From positions 372,001-436,000 of the forward strand of contig NZ_CP041403.1 of assembly GCF_014844135.1 (NCBI RefSeq): a stretch of 64,000 bases of DNA. The letters are read 5' to 3'. This document shows positions 8,217-17,393 of the stretch, one piece after another. Positions within the stretch are counted from its first letter, which is position 1; each line of letters begins with the position of its first letter. This DNA comes from Arcobacter sp. FWKO B (GTDB taxonomy: Bacteria; Campylobacterota; Campylobacteria; Campylobacterales; Arcobacteraceae). A program made the translations under genes and the position numbers. The notes beneath the pieces were generated by a model. That model searched no databases, was not told the origin of the DNA, and saw only the letters and a list, made by a program, of their open reading frames with translations.

Positions 8217-9083
8217 TCACTTTCTCTCCCCTAGTCTTCTCAAGCAATCATCCAATCCATCTTTCCAATATGGAATTTCTATATTAAAAGTAGATTTTAT
8301 CTTATTTTTATTTAATAGGCTATAATGTGGTCTCATTGCAGGGGTTGGATAATCTTTAGTTTCTATTGGATTTATTTGACAAGGAAGTTTTGCCATTTTC
8401 ATAATCTCTTTTGCAAAATCATACCAAGATAGCACTCCTTCATTTGAATAGTTATATATTTCAACTTTTTGACTATCTATTTGTGGTAAAATACATAAAA
8501 TAGTTTTTGCCAAATCTTTGGCATAAGTTGGTGTTCCTACTTGATCAAATATCACACCCAAAGATTCTTTCTCTTTACCAAGTCTTAGCATTGTTTTGAC
8601 AAAATTGTTTCCATAATAACTATAAACCCAAGAAGTTCTTATTATTATAGAATTTGGTGGATTTATATTTATTAACTCTTTTTCACCTTCTAATTTTGTC
8701 TTGCCATAGACTGATTGTGGGTTTGTTTGATACTCTTCATGGTACGGTTTACAACTTTTACCATCAAATACATAATCAGTAGAAATATGAATTAGTTTTA
8801 CATTTAATTCTTTAGATACTAATGCAAGCTTTTTTACAGCTTTTCTATTTATCACATCCGCATTTACTTCATCGGATTCAGCAATATCAACTGCTGTATA
8901 TGCTGCACAATTTATAATTACATTTATACTATTGTTTTGACAAAAACTTTTTATACTCTCTTTACTGGTAATATCTATATCATCCTTTGTTGTAAAGAAA
9001 AAATTATATGCATATTTTGAAGAAAGTTCTTTTAATTCACTTCCAACTTGTCCATTTGAGCCAGTTATGAGAATATTATGCAT
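8217..9083 (-). CDS. rmlD: dTDP-4-dehydrorhamnose reductase
   Basis: About 288 residues; start MHNILITGSNGQVGSELKEL with the NADPH loop, then NCAAYTAVD, HISTDYVFDG and YGKTKLEGE (catalytic Tyr and Lys) and IIRTSWVYS, all classic RmlD. It carries out the last step to dTDP-L-rhamnose. The ATG at 9083 is chosen because GGAG lies nine bases upstream and relatives start at this motif; it overlaps the rmlC stop by 8 bases. An ATG seven codons upstream is possible. An 82-base gap without recognisable features separates it from the KilA-N gene. Confidence 0.95.
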   Translation of the reverse strand: MHNILITGSNGQVGSELKELSSKYAYNFFFTTKDDIDITSKESIKSFCQNNSINVIINCAAYTAVDIAESDEVNADVINRKAVKKLALVSKELNVKLIHISTDYVFDGKSCKPYHEEYQTNPQSVYGKTKLEGEKELININPPNSIIIRTSWVYSYYGNNFVKTMLRLGKEKESLGVIFDQVGTPTYAKDLAKTILCILPQIDSQKVEIYNYSNEGVLSWYDFAKEIMKMAKLPCQINPIETKDYPTPAMRPHYSLLNKNKIKSTFNIEIPYWKDGLDDCLRRLGERK

Positions 9084-9651
9084 AATAATCCACTCCAAAC
9101 TCAAATAAATCTTTAGTATCTTTTAGTAATGGTTGTTTCGTGTCTTTTTGAGATAGCTTTAGTTTATCATATGGCACTTTCCAGTCAATACTAATATCTT
9201 GATCATCAAATGCTATTCCTCTATCACACTCAGGGCTATAATAGTTATCTACTTTATATGCAAATATTGTATCATCATCCAGCACTACAAAACCATGTGC
9301 AAATCCTCTAGGGATAAAAAGTTGTCTTTTATTTTCACTTGATAGTTCAACTGCTATATGCTGCCCAAAAGTTGGTGAGTTTTTTCTTATATCTACTGCA
9401 ATATCAAGAACTCTTCCTTGGATAACTCTTACAAGTTTTGTTTGAGCAAATGGTGGTAGCTGATAATGAAGCCCTCTTAAAACACCATAAGAACTTTTTG
9501 ATTCATTATCTTGGCAAAAATTTATATTGTAACCTAAAAACTTTTCAAGTTTATCTTGCCTAAAAGTCTCTACAAAATATCCTCTATTATCTCCATGAAT
9601 TGTTGGTTCTATAATAACAACATCTGGAATCTGAGTTCTCGTGAATGTCAT
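9076..9651 (-). CDS. rmlC: dTDP-4-dehydrorhamnose 3,5-epimerase
   Basis: 191 residues, the normal family length. Hallmarks: VVIIEPTIHGDNRGYFVETF at the N-terminus, QDNESKSSYGVLRGLHYQLP with the catalytic His, VDIRKNSPTFGQH, and FIPRGFAHGF. It epimerises C3 and C5 of dTDP-4-keto-6-deoxyglucose. It is much closer to canonical RmlC than the paralogue at 3755-4309. It lies four bases from rmlA and overlaps rmlD, so the three are one transcription unit. Confidence 0.95.
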   Translation of the reverse strand: MTFTRTQIPDVVIIEPTIHGDNRGYFVETFRQDKLEKFLGYNINFCQDNESKSSYGVLRGLHYQLPPFAQTKLVRVIQGRVLDIAVDIRKNSPTFGQHIAVELSSENKRQLFIPRGFAHGFVVLDDDTIFAYKVDNYYSPECDRGIAFDDQDISIDWKVPYDKLKLSQKDTKQPLLKDTKDLFEFGVDYYA

Positions 9652-9654
9652 AAT

Positions 9655-10545
9655 TTAAACTATCCTTCTTGGCTGATTAGCTCTTTTGATTAGGTATTGA
9701 CCATATTGGTTCTTTTTTAAAGGTTCTGCAAGTTCTAGAAGTTTCTCTTTAGAGATATATCCCATCTCATAAGCTATTTCTTCAAGACAAGCCACTTTTA
9801 GTGATTGTCTATGTTCTATAGTCTGTATAAAAGTACTAGCTTCCAGTAAGCTTTCATGAGTCCCTGTATCAAGCCATGCATACCCTCTTCCCATTAACTC
9901 TACTTTTAGTCTTTGTTCATTTAGATAGTCTTGATTTAATGTTGTTATTTCAAGTTCACCCCTATCACTTGGCTTTACATTTTTTGCTTTTTTTACCACA
10001 TCATTTGGATAAAAATACAATCCTACCACTGCATAATTTGACTTTGGATTTTTTGGTTTTTCTTCTATACTGATTACATTTCCAGCTTCATCAAACTCAG
10101 CTACACCATATCTTTGAGGGTCACTTACATAATATCCAAAAACTGTGGCTTTATTTTCATCTTTGACATTTTTTACACTTTGAGCTAGCAAACGAGTGAG
10201 ACCATGACCATAAAAAATATTATCACCAAGTACCAAACAAGCATCATCACCATCTAAAAACTCTTCACCCAAAATAAAAGCCTGAGCAAGTCCATCTGGA
10301 CTTGGCTGAACAACATATTCAAATCTCATCCCAAGCTCACTACCATTACCTAATAAGTTAATAAAATTTGATTGATCTTCAGGAGTTGTTATTATTAAGA
10401 CTTCTTTTATACCTGCTAACATAAGAACAGACAAAGGATAATAAATCATAGGTTTATCATATATCGGAACTAACTGTTTACTTACACCTTTTGTTATAGG
10501 ATATAGTCTTGTTCCACTTCCACCTGCTAATATTATACCTTTCAT
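9655..10545 (-). CDS. rmlA: Glucose-1-phosphate thymidylyltransferase
   Basis: 296 residues. [20 protein letters not shown] with the pyrophosphorylase loop, [20 protein letters not shown], and LGDNIFYG as the metal-binding acidic motif, followed by the conserved ERGELEIT-type segment (here [16 protein letters not shown]) and [13 protein letters not shown]. It makes dTDP-glucose from dTTP and glucose-1-phosphate. AGAGG precedes the ATG. A 33-base gap separates it from the upstream glycosyltransferase-9 gene. Confidence 0.96.
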   Translation of the reverse strand: MKGIILAGGSGTRLYPITKGVSKQLVPIYDKPMIYYPLSVLMLAGIKEVLIITTPEDQSNFINLLGNGSELGMRFEYVVQPSPDGLAQAFILGEEFLDGDDACLVLGDNIFYGHGLTRLLAQSVKNVKDENKATVFGYYVSDPQRYGVAEFDEAGNVISIEEKPKNPKSNYAVVGLYFYPNDVVKKAKNVKPSDRGELEITTLNQDYLNEQRLKVELMGRGYAWLDTGTHESLLEASTFIQTIEHRQSLKVACLEEIAYEMGYISKEKLLELAEPLKKNQYGQYLIKRANQPRRIV

Positions 10546-10578
10546 TATGCCTCTTTAAAATTTAAATAATGTCTTATT

Positions 10579-11574
10579 TTACAATAATTTAGCTGATAAT
10601 AAAGTCTCTTTTACCATTAGTGGAGTAATTTTTTTCATACAAATATTATCTTTACAGTGTTTCATTACTTTTGTTTTATAACAAGGACTACACTCAAGCC
10701 CAGCTGTTATAATATGTACATCGTTAAAAGAGGTCTTATATGGACCTGTTTGCTCTGCTGGAGTTGGCCCAACAAGACAAAAAACTGGTGTATTTACAGC
10801 TGAAGCTATATGAGCAGTTCCAGTATCTGTTACTATTAAAGCTTTAGCATTTTCTACTACGCTTATCATTTGCGGTATAGTAATTTTTCCAACCAAATCT
10901 ATTATATTTAAGCCATATGGTTTTAAAGGTTCAAAAAAATCTTCTTCACCTTTTGCACCGATTACGACTATTGTTAAATCTTTTGGTAATAGTGCTAATA
11001 ACTCTTTCCAGTTACTATGTGGCCAAGCTCTATAATTCAAGCCTTTCTTTTTATTATGTGAGTTACTTGGGCTTATGATTATATATTTTTTTGGAAGGTT
11101 AAATTTATCTTCTATTTTTGAAAAGTCTTCTCCATAAAGCCTTGGATAAGCTTTATCAATATTTTCTTTTGATACCACACTAGCATAAAACTCTTTACAT
11201 ATTTCAACCATATGAACTTTTGTGATTTTAATATCTTCACAAAACCATCCAGCTTTTTTCTTTGCAACTATTTTATCAACAAGTGATTTAAACTGACTAC
11301 CCATCTCAAAGTTAATAAGCAAATCATAAGGCTCATTTTTAGAGGCTTTTATTATAGCTTTTTTTTGTGAACTAAATAGGATCGGAATTTTTTTATGTTT
11401 TAATAAATAAATATTCTTTACTCTATCATCATATTCAAAAAGCTTAGCACTTGCTGGAGTACATACAAAATCAATCTGTATATCATTTCCATATTCAAAT
11501 CTTAAAGCATCAATTACTGATGTTCCAAATACCAAATCCCCCAAAGCACCGCTTCTTATTACCAATACTCTCAT
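10579..11574 (-). CDS. Glycosyltransferase family 9 (heptosyltransferase)
   Basis: 331 residues, GT-B fold of the heptosyltransferase family. N-terminal VIRSGALGDLVFGTSVIDAL is the acceptor/LPS-binding start, and the C-terminal donor site is seen as VTDTGTAHIASAVNTPVFCL with GPTPAEQTGPY. A cysteine-rich tail, ECSPCYKTKVMKHCKDNIC, is common in this family near the C-terminus. It likely adds heptose or a related sugar to the inner core in the cytoplasm. It lies two bases downstream of the acyltransferase gene. Whether it is a WaaF or another core transferase is not resolved here. Confidence 0.88.
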   Translation of the reverse strand: MRVLVIRSGALGDLVFGTSVIDALRFEYGNDIQIDFVCTPASAKLFEYDDRVKNIYLLKHKKIPILFSSQKKAIIKASKNEPYDLLINFEMGSQFKSLVDKIVAKKKAGWFCEDIKITKVHMVEICKEFYASVVSKENIDKAYPRLYGEDFSKIEDKFNLPKKYIIISPSNSHNKKKGLNYRAWPHSNWKELLALLPKDLTIVVIGAKGEEDFFEPLKPYGLNIIDLVGKITIPQMISVVENAKALIVTDTGTAHIASAVNTPVFCLVGPTPAEQTGPYKTSFNDVHIITAGLECSPCYKTKVMKHCKDNICMKKITPLMVKETLLSAKLL

Positions 11575-11576
11575 AA

Positions 11577-12485
11577 TTAAACTTTTTTGTAAATTTCAGG
11601 ATAGTTTTCTTTAAATCTTTTATGTTGCCACATCCAAAGATCTGGTAGATTTGAAATCTGTTTTTCTATTGCATCAGCTTGAGCTTGTGTTAAAGATTCT
11701 ATGGTAGAAGTTTCATTTATATCAATAGGTGGATAAATATTTATTTCATATTTACCAAATTCTTTAAGAACTACAAATGCTGGTAACAATACTGCATTAA
11801 ACTTTAATGCAAGCCTTGCTGGAACATCTGTTTGTAATGCATTTTTACCAAAAAGCATCACATCAATACCACCTTTTGTTGCTGCTGTATGCTGATCTAC
11901 TACAAGCCCAACATTATTACCACTTTTAAGAGCTTTCATAAGACCTCTTGTTGCTCCACTTCTATCAAGTATTTCACAGTTATCTAACTCTCTACTTTGT
12001 TTTAGTTCATCATTTAGATATTGATTGTTAAGTGGTCGCCCTACTACACTAATAGGTTTGTATCTTGAAAAATACTTGCTCAAAAGTTCCCAGTTACCAT
12101 AATGAGCAGATATAAATATAATACTTTTATTCTCTTTTATTGCACTAAGAATATGGTGTTCACAGTTTATAGTTACTTTTTTATCAAGTTCTTGTGGTGT
12201 TATAGATGAATTTACAACAAATTCATATAGATTATAAGCCAAATTTTTATATGAGTTTTGAATAATATTTTCTTTTTCATCATCACTTAACCTATCACCA
12301 AATACAAAATCAAGATTTGCTTTTGGTACATGTTTGTGCATACCATCAAACTTTCTTACCAATACACTCAACCCATCTAAAAAAACTTTTGCCATACTTT
12401 TTGGCATAATACGAAATAAAAACTTAATTATCTTAAACAGTACAAAAAATAAAAAATCTTTTAATACAAACTCATGCTTGCTCAC
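11577..12485 (-). CDS. Lipid A biosynthesis acyltransferase (LpxL/HtrB family)
   Basis: 302 residues of the lysophospholipid acyltransferase superfamily. There is an N-terminal hydrophobic anchor (FLFFVLFKIIKFLFR) and the catalytic HX4E motif is seen as SAHYGNWELL near residue 125; VVDQHTAATKGG and LPAFVV match the LpxL/LpxM pattern. It transfers a secondary acyl chain to lipid A at the inner face of the inner membrane. The start overlaps the heptosyltransferase stop by 4 bases. Chain specificity (lauroyl, myristoyl) cannot be assigned. Confidence 0.9.
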   Translation of the reverse strand: MSKHEFVLKDFLFFVLFKIIKFLFRIMPKSMAKVFLDGLSVLVRKFDGMHKHVPKANLDFVFGDRLSDDEKENIIQNSYKNLAYNLYEFVVNSSITPQELDKKVTINCEHHILSAIKENKSIIFISAHYGNWELLSKYFSRYKPISVVGRPLNNQYLNDELKQSRELDNCEILDRSGATRGLMKALKSGNNVGLVVDQHTAATKGGIDVMLFGKNALQTDVPARLALKFNAVLLPAFVVLKEFGKYEINIYPPIDINETSTIESLTQAQADAIEKQISNLPDLWMWQHKRFKENYPEIYKKV

Positions 12486-13483
12486 TTCAATAATTTCCTT
12501 GCAATTTTGACCACTTCAATCTCTTTTATCTCTTCAATGGAGTAGTCATTTTTATCTAACTTATAGTGATTTACTATTGAAGGAGATTTTAACACAAAAT
12601 TGATTTGAGTTTGATAAGCTTGTTCTATTGGTGTTGGTCCAAAAAGCATAATAGAAGGGATATTTAAGCCCCATGCCATATGAGTAGGTCCAGTATCATT
12701 GCCAATAACTAGTTCAACCTTTGATATGAGACATTTAAGCTCATCAAAAGAGAGCTTAGGAGCTATAATAACATCATCTACTTTATCTTTTATTTTATAT
12801 GCTATCTCTTTTTCACTCTCACTACCCCATACTATAATTGGATTTTCATTGAGTTCTTTGATTATATTTATATATTTTTGCCAAGGGTAGTTTTTACTAT
12901 CCCATGATGAGCCAACAACAAAAACAATATTTTTTCTAGTAGTACTTAAAAAATCAAAACTATAATCACTACTATATAAAAAAGGTTTTTTAGCAAGTAT
13001 ATCATCATTGCTGATACTAAACCCTAGTGCTTTAGAACATAAATAGCAGTTTCTAAATATTTTATTTTGAGTATAGCTGATAGAAATCTTTTCATCATAA
13101 AAAAAGCTTGCTAGTCCTTCTCGTATACTATCTTTATCAAACCCAACAATCTTACTGCCAACAATATGACCACCAACTACTTTTGCTACTATGGCAGATT
13201 TTATAAGTCCTTGAGCATCTATTACTAGGTCATAATTATTTTTCGAAATCTCTTTGATCTTTTTTAACTCTGTAAAAATATTTGTAAATGATTTTTTTAT
13301 AGATTTTAGATTTATTTTATGTATAGCATTAATATGTGGATTGTTCTCCAAAACACCAGCTAGTGATTCTTCTACTATCCAGTCTATAATTGCATTTGGA
13401 AATTTTGCTTTTATAAACTGCAAAACAACCATAGTATGAACTATATCACCTATAGCACTAAGTCTAACTATTGCAATTTTCAC
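12482..13483 (-). CDS. waaC: Heptosyltransferase I-like glycosyltransferase family 9
   Basis: About 333 residues. It starts VKIAIVRLSAIGDIVHTMVV, matching WaaC (first heptose onto Kdo). The donor site is LVIGNDTGPTHMAWGLNIPS with LFGPTPIEQAY. The chosen GTG at 13483 has GGAGG just upstream, whereas the longer frame would begin at a TTG at 13498. The gene order ppx-waaC-lpxL is reminiscent of other Campylobacterota core loci. The symbol is given with moderate confidence because GT9 paralogues are hard to separate. Confidence 0.85.
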   Translation of the reverse strand: MKIAIVRLSAIGDIVHTMVVLQFIKAKFPNAIIDWIVEESLAGVLENNPHINAIHKINLKSIKKSFTNIFTELKKIKEISKNNYDLVIDAQGLIKSAIVAKVVGGHIVGSKIVGFDKDSIREGLASFFYDEKISISYTQNKIFRNCYLCSKALGFSISNDDILAKKPFLYSSDYSFDFLSTTRKNIVFVVGSSWDSKNYPWQKYINIIKELNENPIIVWGSESEKEIAYKIKDKVDDVIIAPKLSFDELKCLISKVELVIGNDTGPTHMAWGLNIPSIMLFGPTPIEQAYQTQINFVLKSPSIVNHYKLDKNDYSIEEIKEIEVVKIARKLLK

Positions 13484-13501
13484 AAAACCTCCATCCAACT
13501 A

Positions 13502-14971
13502 TCAACTTATTACTAATCTCAGTCCTATTGGTACTTCCAATTTATCAACATTCTCTCTTATAAGGTATGGTATGTCATTATCGCTTATAGTAAGTTCATT
13601 TTTATCTAGCAAGTATTCGTATTTTCTTTTACTATAATCACTATTAAGTGCTACATTCAAGCTTAACATAAAGCTAAGCCACTGTACTATCCAAGTATCA
13701 GGTAATAACTCTTTAAACTCTTTTAAATCATCACCAACTGGTAAGGAATTTTTTGAGTACTTTATCATATGAGCAATAAGAACCTTATCACTATGACTAA
13801 AACCATAATTTAGTCCATTTAAAATAAAATCAAAGCTATTTTCACTATATTTATAGAAATTTAGCGTTACACCAACACTATATAGCTTAGAAGCAACAAC
13901 TAATAACGAGCCATATTTATTATCAAGATTATGTAGAGGTTTTAATGCTTGAAAAATTTTAGAAGCATTATTGCCAAGATATGCAGTTAATTTACTATCA
14001 AGCTCAAATCTATCAATAAATGTCCTTACACTAAGATTAAAATTTGATGGGAATTTATCATTTTGATTTCTAAGTAAATCACATAAATAAACACCTTCTC
14101 TAACACCTACTCCACTAGTAACTACATTTTCAATACTAAAATAGTCAAGTATTGCATCGAAGATAAATGCACCCTCTTTAATAGTATCAAATCTATCTCT
14201 TTTTACACCAAGTTTCTTTAAATCACCCTCATTTTTTGCACTTATTATATCTTCAAAATAACTTTTGTGATCTTTATATTTATAATCAAACCCATGTAAG
14301 ACATCAAGTGGATAACTCATATCTTGCATAAAAAGCTTACTTATTGCCCTTATACTTCCACCAATTCCAACAACAGTTGATATCTCTTGCATATTCTCAC
14401 TTGATACTTTTTTCAGCTCTTGTAAAATATACTCTTTAGCACCTATTAAATCATCATTATCAAAAAAAAGTTCTTTTAGTCTAACTGTTCCGATATCAAG
14501 TGATACAAAGTCAACTATTTTTTTGTTTTTTACTATTGCAAACTCTGTACTTCCTCCACCAATATCTACTGTTACAAAATTATCACTATGAAGAAGATTA
14601 AGTGCGGCAACACCACCATAATATGCCTCTTTTGATCCATCAATAACTTTAATATTAAGTCCTAATTCATTTTTTATACGCAAAACAAATTCAGCCTTAT
14701 TTGGGGCATCACGCAAAGCTGATGTAGCAACACAAAGTATTTTTCTTGATTTTAAAGCTGTAGAAATATTTAAAAAAGATTTTAGAGCATCATAAGCTCT
14801 TTGCATAGGAATAGGTTGTAAGTTGCCACCGTTTTGGTAACTTCCTTCACTTATTTTTACCTTACATTTACTTTCGTTAATAAGGTGAAAACCAAATCTG
14901 CTTGTTTTTTTAAGTACTACCATCCTCATTGAGTTTGACCCAATGTCGATGATAGTTGTAATTTTAGCCAT
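13502..14971 (-). CDS. ppx: Exopolyphosphatase / pppGpp phosphohydrolase (Ppx/GppA)
   Basis: 489 residues. It has the ASKHA ATPase-fold start TTIIDIGSNSMRMVVLKK, a second phosphate loop TVDIGGGSTEFAIV near residue 135 and VVGIGGSIRAISKLF; the C-terminal half is an HD-like helical region as in long Ppx/GppA proteins. The enzyme degrades polyphosphate and/or converts pppGpp to ppGpp, in the cytosol. It is five bases downstream of the ferredoxin gene. Ppx and GppA activities cannot be told apart from sequence alone. Confidence 0.92.
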   Translation of the reverse strand: MAKITTIIDIGSNSMRMVVLKKTSRFGFHLINESKCKVKISEGSYQNGGNLQPIPMQRAYDALKSFLNISTALKSRKILCVATSALRDAPNKAEFVLRIKNELGLNIKVIDGSKEAYYGGVAALNLLHSDNFVTVDIGGGSTEFAIVKNKKIVDFVSLDIGTVRLKELFFDNDDLIGAKEYILQELKKVSSENMQEISTVVGIGGSIRAISKLFMQDMSYPLDVLHGFDYKYKDHKSYFEDIISAKNEGDLKKLGVKRDRFDTIKEGAFIFDAILDYFSIENVVTSGVGVREGVYLCDLLRNQNDKFPSNFNLSVRTFIDRFELDSKLTAYLGNNASKIFQALKPLHNLDNKYGSLLVVASKLYSVGVTLNFYKYSENSFDFILNGLNYGFSHSDKVLIAHMIKYSKNSLPVGDDLKEFKELLPDTWIVQWLSFMLSLNVALNSDYSKRKYEYLLDKNELTISDNDIPYLIRENVDKLEVPIGLRLVIS

Positions 14972-14976
14972 TTTTC

Positions 14977-15231
<255 letters not shown>

Positions 15232-15278
15232 TTATAACCTCATTTTTTTATTTATATTTTTTTAATATGGATTTATAG

Positions 15279-16019
15279 CTAAAGTTCTTTTATAATCTCT
15301 TTAAGCTTAGTAAAAATTTCGATATTTTTTGAAATTAAAAGAAATTTGTTATTTTGAAATCTATGTAAATCTTTTGTAATGAAAAGACCAGCATTTAAAT
15401 CATATTCTCTCATTTTTCCAGCAAATAGCACAAACTTATAATTATGTGCATTTGCTAAAGTCAAAGCAACAGCACCTGGACTTCTGTATTTTATCCCAAG
15501 TTCACTCAATACTTTACACACTTGCGGGTACTTATAAGATCGTTCAAAGACACCTACTTTTGGTTCATTACAAATATGTTCAAAAACCTCTTTAAGTGTC
15601 GTTAGGTTATAAATGATTTTATTTTCACCATCAAATACCATACATTCACCATTGCAAAAATTTGCAATTACTGCAAGTTCTATTTTATCATCAATCTCAT
15701 AGCTAACAGAAGATCCAAAATAAGGAAGCCTTGCCATGAAATTATCACTACCATCAAGGGGATCTATTACGAATTTTGAATTTTGAATTTTGAATTTTGA
15801 ATTAGAAAGTATTAGTCCACTTTCTTCAGATAATACATCACCATATGGTAGCAGATATTTTACAAAGATAGTTTCAGCTTTTAAGTCCATTACTGACGAT
15901 TTATCACCACCAGCGCCAATTTCTCCATTGTAACTAAAGTCTTCTTCACATAAAGAAGTATTGATATACTCATATACCTCTTTATTTGCTTGTAAGATAG
16001 CCCTCAGTATTTCACTCAT
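15279..16019 (-). CDS. CysQ-like inositol monophosphatase family phosphatase
   Basis: 246 residues. Metal-binding motifs: EESGLIL (Glu-Glu pair), DPLDGSDNF near residues 87-95 and the C-terminal DLNAGLF stretch in place of the usual WD segment. It likely dephosphorylates PAP (3'-phosphoadenosine 5'-phosphate) or inositol phosphate. An 11-residue insertion, NSKFKIQNSKF, encoded by the heptamer array at 15771-15803, stands directly before VIDPLDGSDN, beside the active site. The stop codon of gltD precedes its ATG with almost no gap. The exact substrate is not resolved. Confidence 0.85.
   Translation of the reverse strand: MSEILRAILQANKEVYEYINTSLCEEDFSYNGEIGAGGDKSSVMDLKAETIFVKYLLPYGDVLSEESGLILSNSKFKIQNSKFVIDPLDGSDNFMARLPYFGSSVSYEIDDKIELAVIANFCNGECMVFDGENKIIYNLTTLKEVFEHICNEPKVGVFERSYKYPQVCKVLSELGIKYRSPGAVALTLANAHNYKFVLFAGKMREYDLNAGLFITKDLHRFQNNKFLLISKNIEIFTKLKEIIKEL
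15771..15803. repeat. Heptanucleotide array, 4.7 x GAATTTT, inside cysQ-like gene
   Basis: Four perfect GAATTTT units plus GAATT, 33 bases, in frame with the phosphatase gene. It has the same size and build as the rfbG array. Confidence 0.9.
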
Positions 16020-17392
16020 TACTTCAAAAATTCTATAATTTTAAATGCTGCATTTCTTCCATCAGCTGTAGCAGTAACAGCCAAATCAGCACCTCTTACA
16101 ACATCTCCACCAGCAAAAATCTTTGGATTTGATGATTGGTAGTTTTCATTTGTTTTAATACCATTCCACTTATCAAGTTCTATGCCACTTTCTTTTATAA
16201 ATGATGGCACTTCTTGATCAAAACCTAGTGCATATATTATAATATCTGCATTTTCAATATACTCACTTCCAGCTATATTTTGAAGTGTACCTCTTTTAGA
16301 TGTACTAAAGTCAAGTTCAGTTTTTACCAATTCTACACCAGTAGCAAATCCATTTTCTAAGATAATCTTTGTTGGACTTACATTAAATACAAACTCAACA
16401 CCCTCTTCTTTTGCATTTACAACCTCTTTTTTACTTCCAGGCATTGTGTTTTCGTCTCTTCTATAAAGACATTTAACACTTTTTGCACCTTCACGAACGC
16501 TTGTTCTTACACAATCCATAGCAGTGTCACCACCACCTATAACAACTACATTTTTATCTTTTACATCTATAAAATTCTCAATATTTAAACCAAAATTTCT
16601 TTTTTGAATAGCTGTTAAGAATTCCATTGCCAAATGTATATTTGAAGCATTTTCCCCATCAATTCCAGCTGTTTTACCTTTTGTAGCACCAATTCCAATA
16701 AATACAGCATCAAACTCTTTTGTCAAATCCTCAAAACTTTTGTCTTTACCAATTTCACAATTTAAATGAAGTTTCATACCAGCACCTAAAAGCCAGTCAA
16801 TTCTTCTTTGAACTTTGTTTTTATCCAGTTTAAATCCAGGAATACCAAAAGTCAAAAGTCCACCACCTTTTGCAGCTCTTTCAAAAACTTCTACACCAAT
16901 CCCTTTTCTAAGTAAAAATGTAGCAGTACTTAATCCTGCTGGACCACTTCCAATTATTGCAACTTTTTTCTTGCTTGTAATTTTTGGGAAAGTTGGTTTA
17001 TAACCATTTTCAAATGCTTTTTCATTTAAATATGTTTCAACAGCACCTATAGTTACTGCCCCATGTGTATCATTTAGAGTACAATCACCCTCACAAAGTA
17101 CATCATGTGGACAAATTTTTCCCAAAATCTCAGGAAAAGGTGAAGATTCATTAGATAACTTAAAAGCAAGTTCTAAATCATTACTTGCTATTTGTTTAAG
17201 CCAATTCGGAATAAAGTTATGTAATGGACATTTGTTATGACAATATGGGTCACCACATCCTATACATCTACTTGCTTGCCTTGAAGTTTCATTATCACTT
17301 AAAAGCTCATACACTTCATCAAAATCTTTTAATCTTTTTAATACATCCCTTTTTTCAGGATTTCTTCTTTTTATATCTGTAAATTTCAACAT
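16019..17392 (-). CDS. gltD: Glutamate synthase small subunit
   Basis: About 457 residues. The N-terminal cysteine cluster CIGCGDPYCHNKCPLHN with CPHDVLCEGDC holds [4Fe-4S] centres; the FAD loop GSGPAGLSTATFLLRKG and the NADPH loop VIGGGDTAMDCVRTSVREG follow, and GGDVVRGADLAVTA is near the C-terminus. It feeds electrons from NADPH to the large subunit. The start at 17392 (MLKFTDIKRR) lies one base after the gltB stop with GGAG six bases upstream; an ATG at 17404 would overlap gltB. It sits downstream of gltB in one operon. Confidence 0.96.
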   Translation of the reverse strand: MLKFTDIKRRNPEKRDVLKRLKDFDEVYELLSDNETSRQASRCIGCGDPYCHNKCPLHNFIPNWLKQIASNDLELAFKLSNESSPFPEILGKICPHDVLCEGDCTLNDTHGAVTIGAVETYLNEKAFENGYKPTFPKITSKKKVAIIGSGPAGLSTATFLLRKGIGVEVFERAAKGGGLLTFGIPGFKLDKNKVQRRIDWLLGAGMKLHLNCEIGKDKSFEDLTKEFDAVFIGIGATKGKTAGIDGENASNIHLAMEFLTAIQKRNFGLNIENFIDVKDKNVVVIGGGDTAMDCVRTSVREGAKSVKCLYRRDENTMPGSKKEVVNAKEEGVEFVFNVSPTKIILENGFATGVELVKTELDFSTSKRGTLQNIAGSEYIENADIIIYALGFDQEVPSFIKESGIELDKWNGIKTNENYQSSNPKIFAGGDVVRGADLAVTATADGRNAAFKIIEFLK

Positions 17393-17393
17393 C

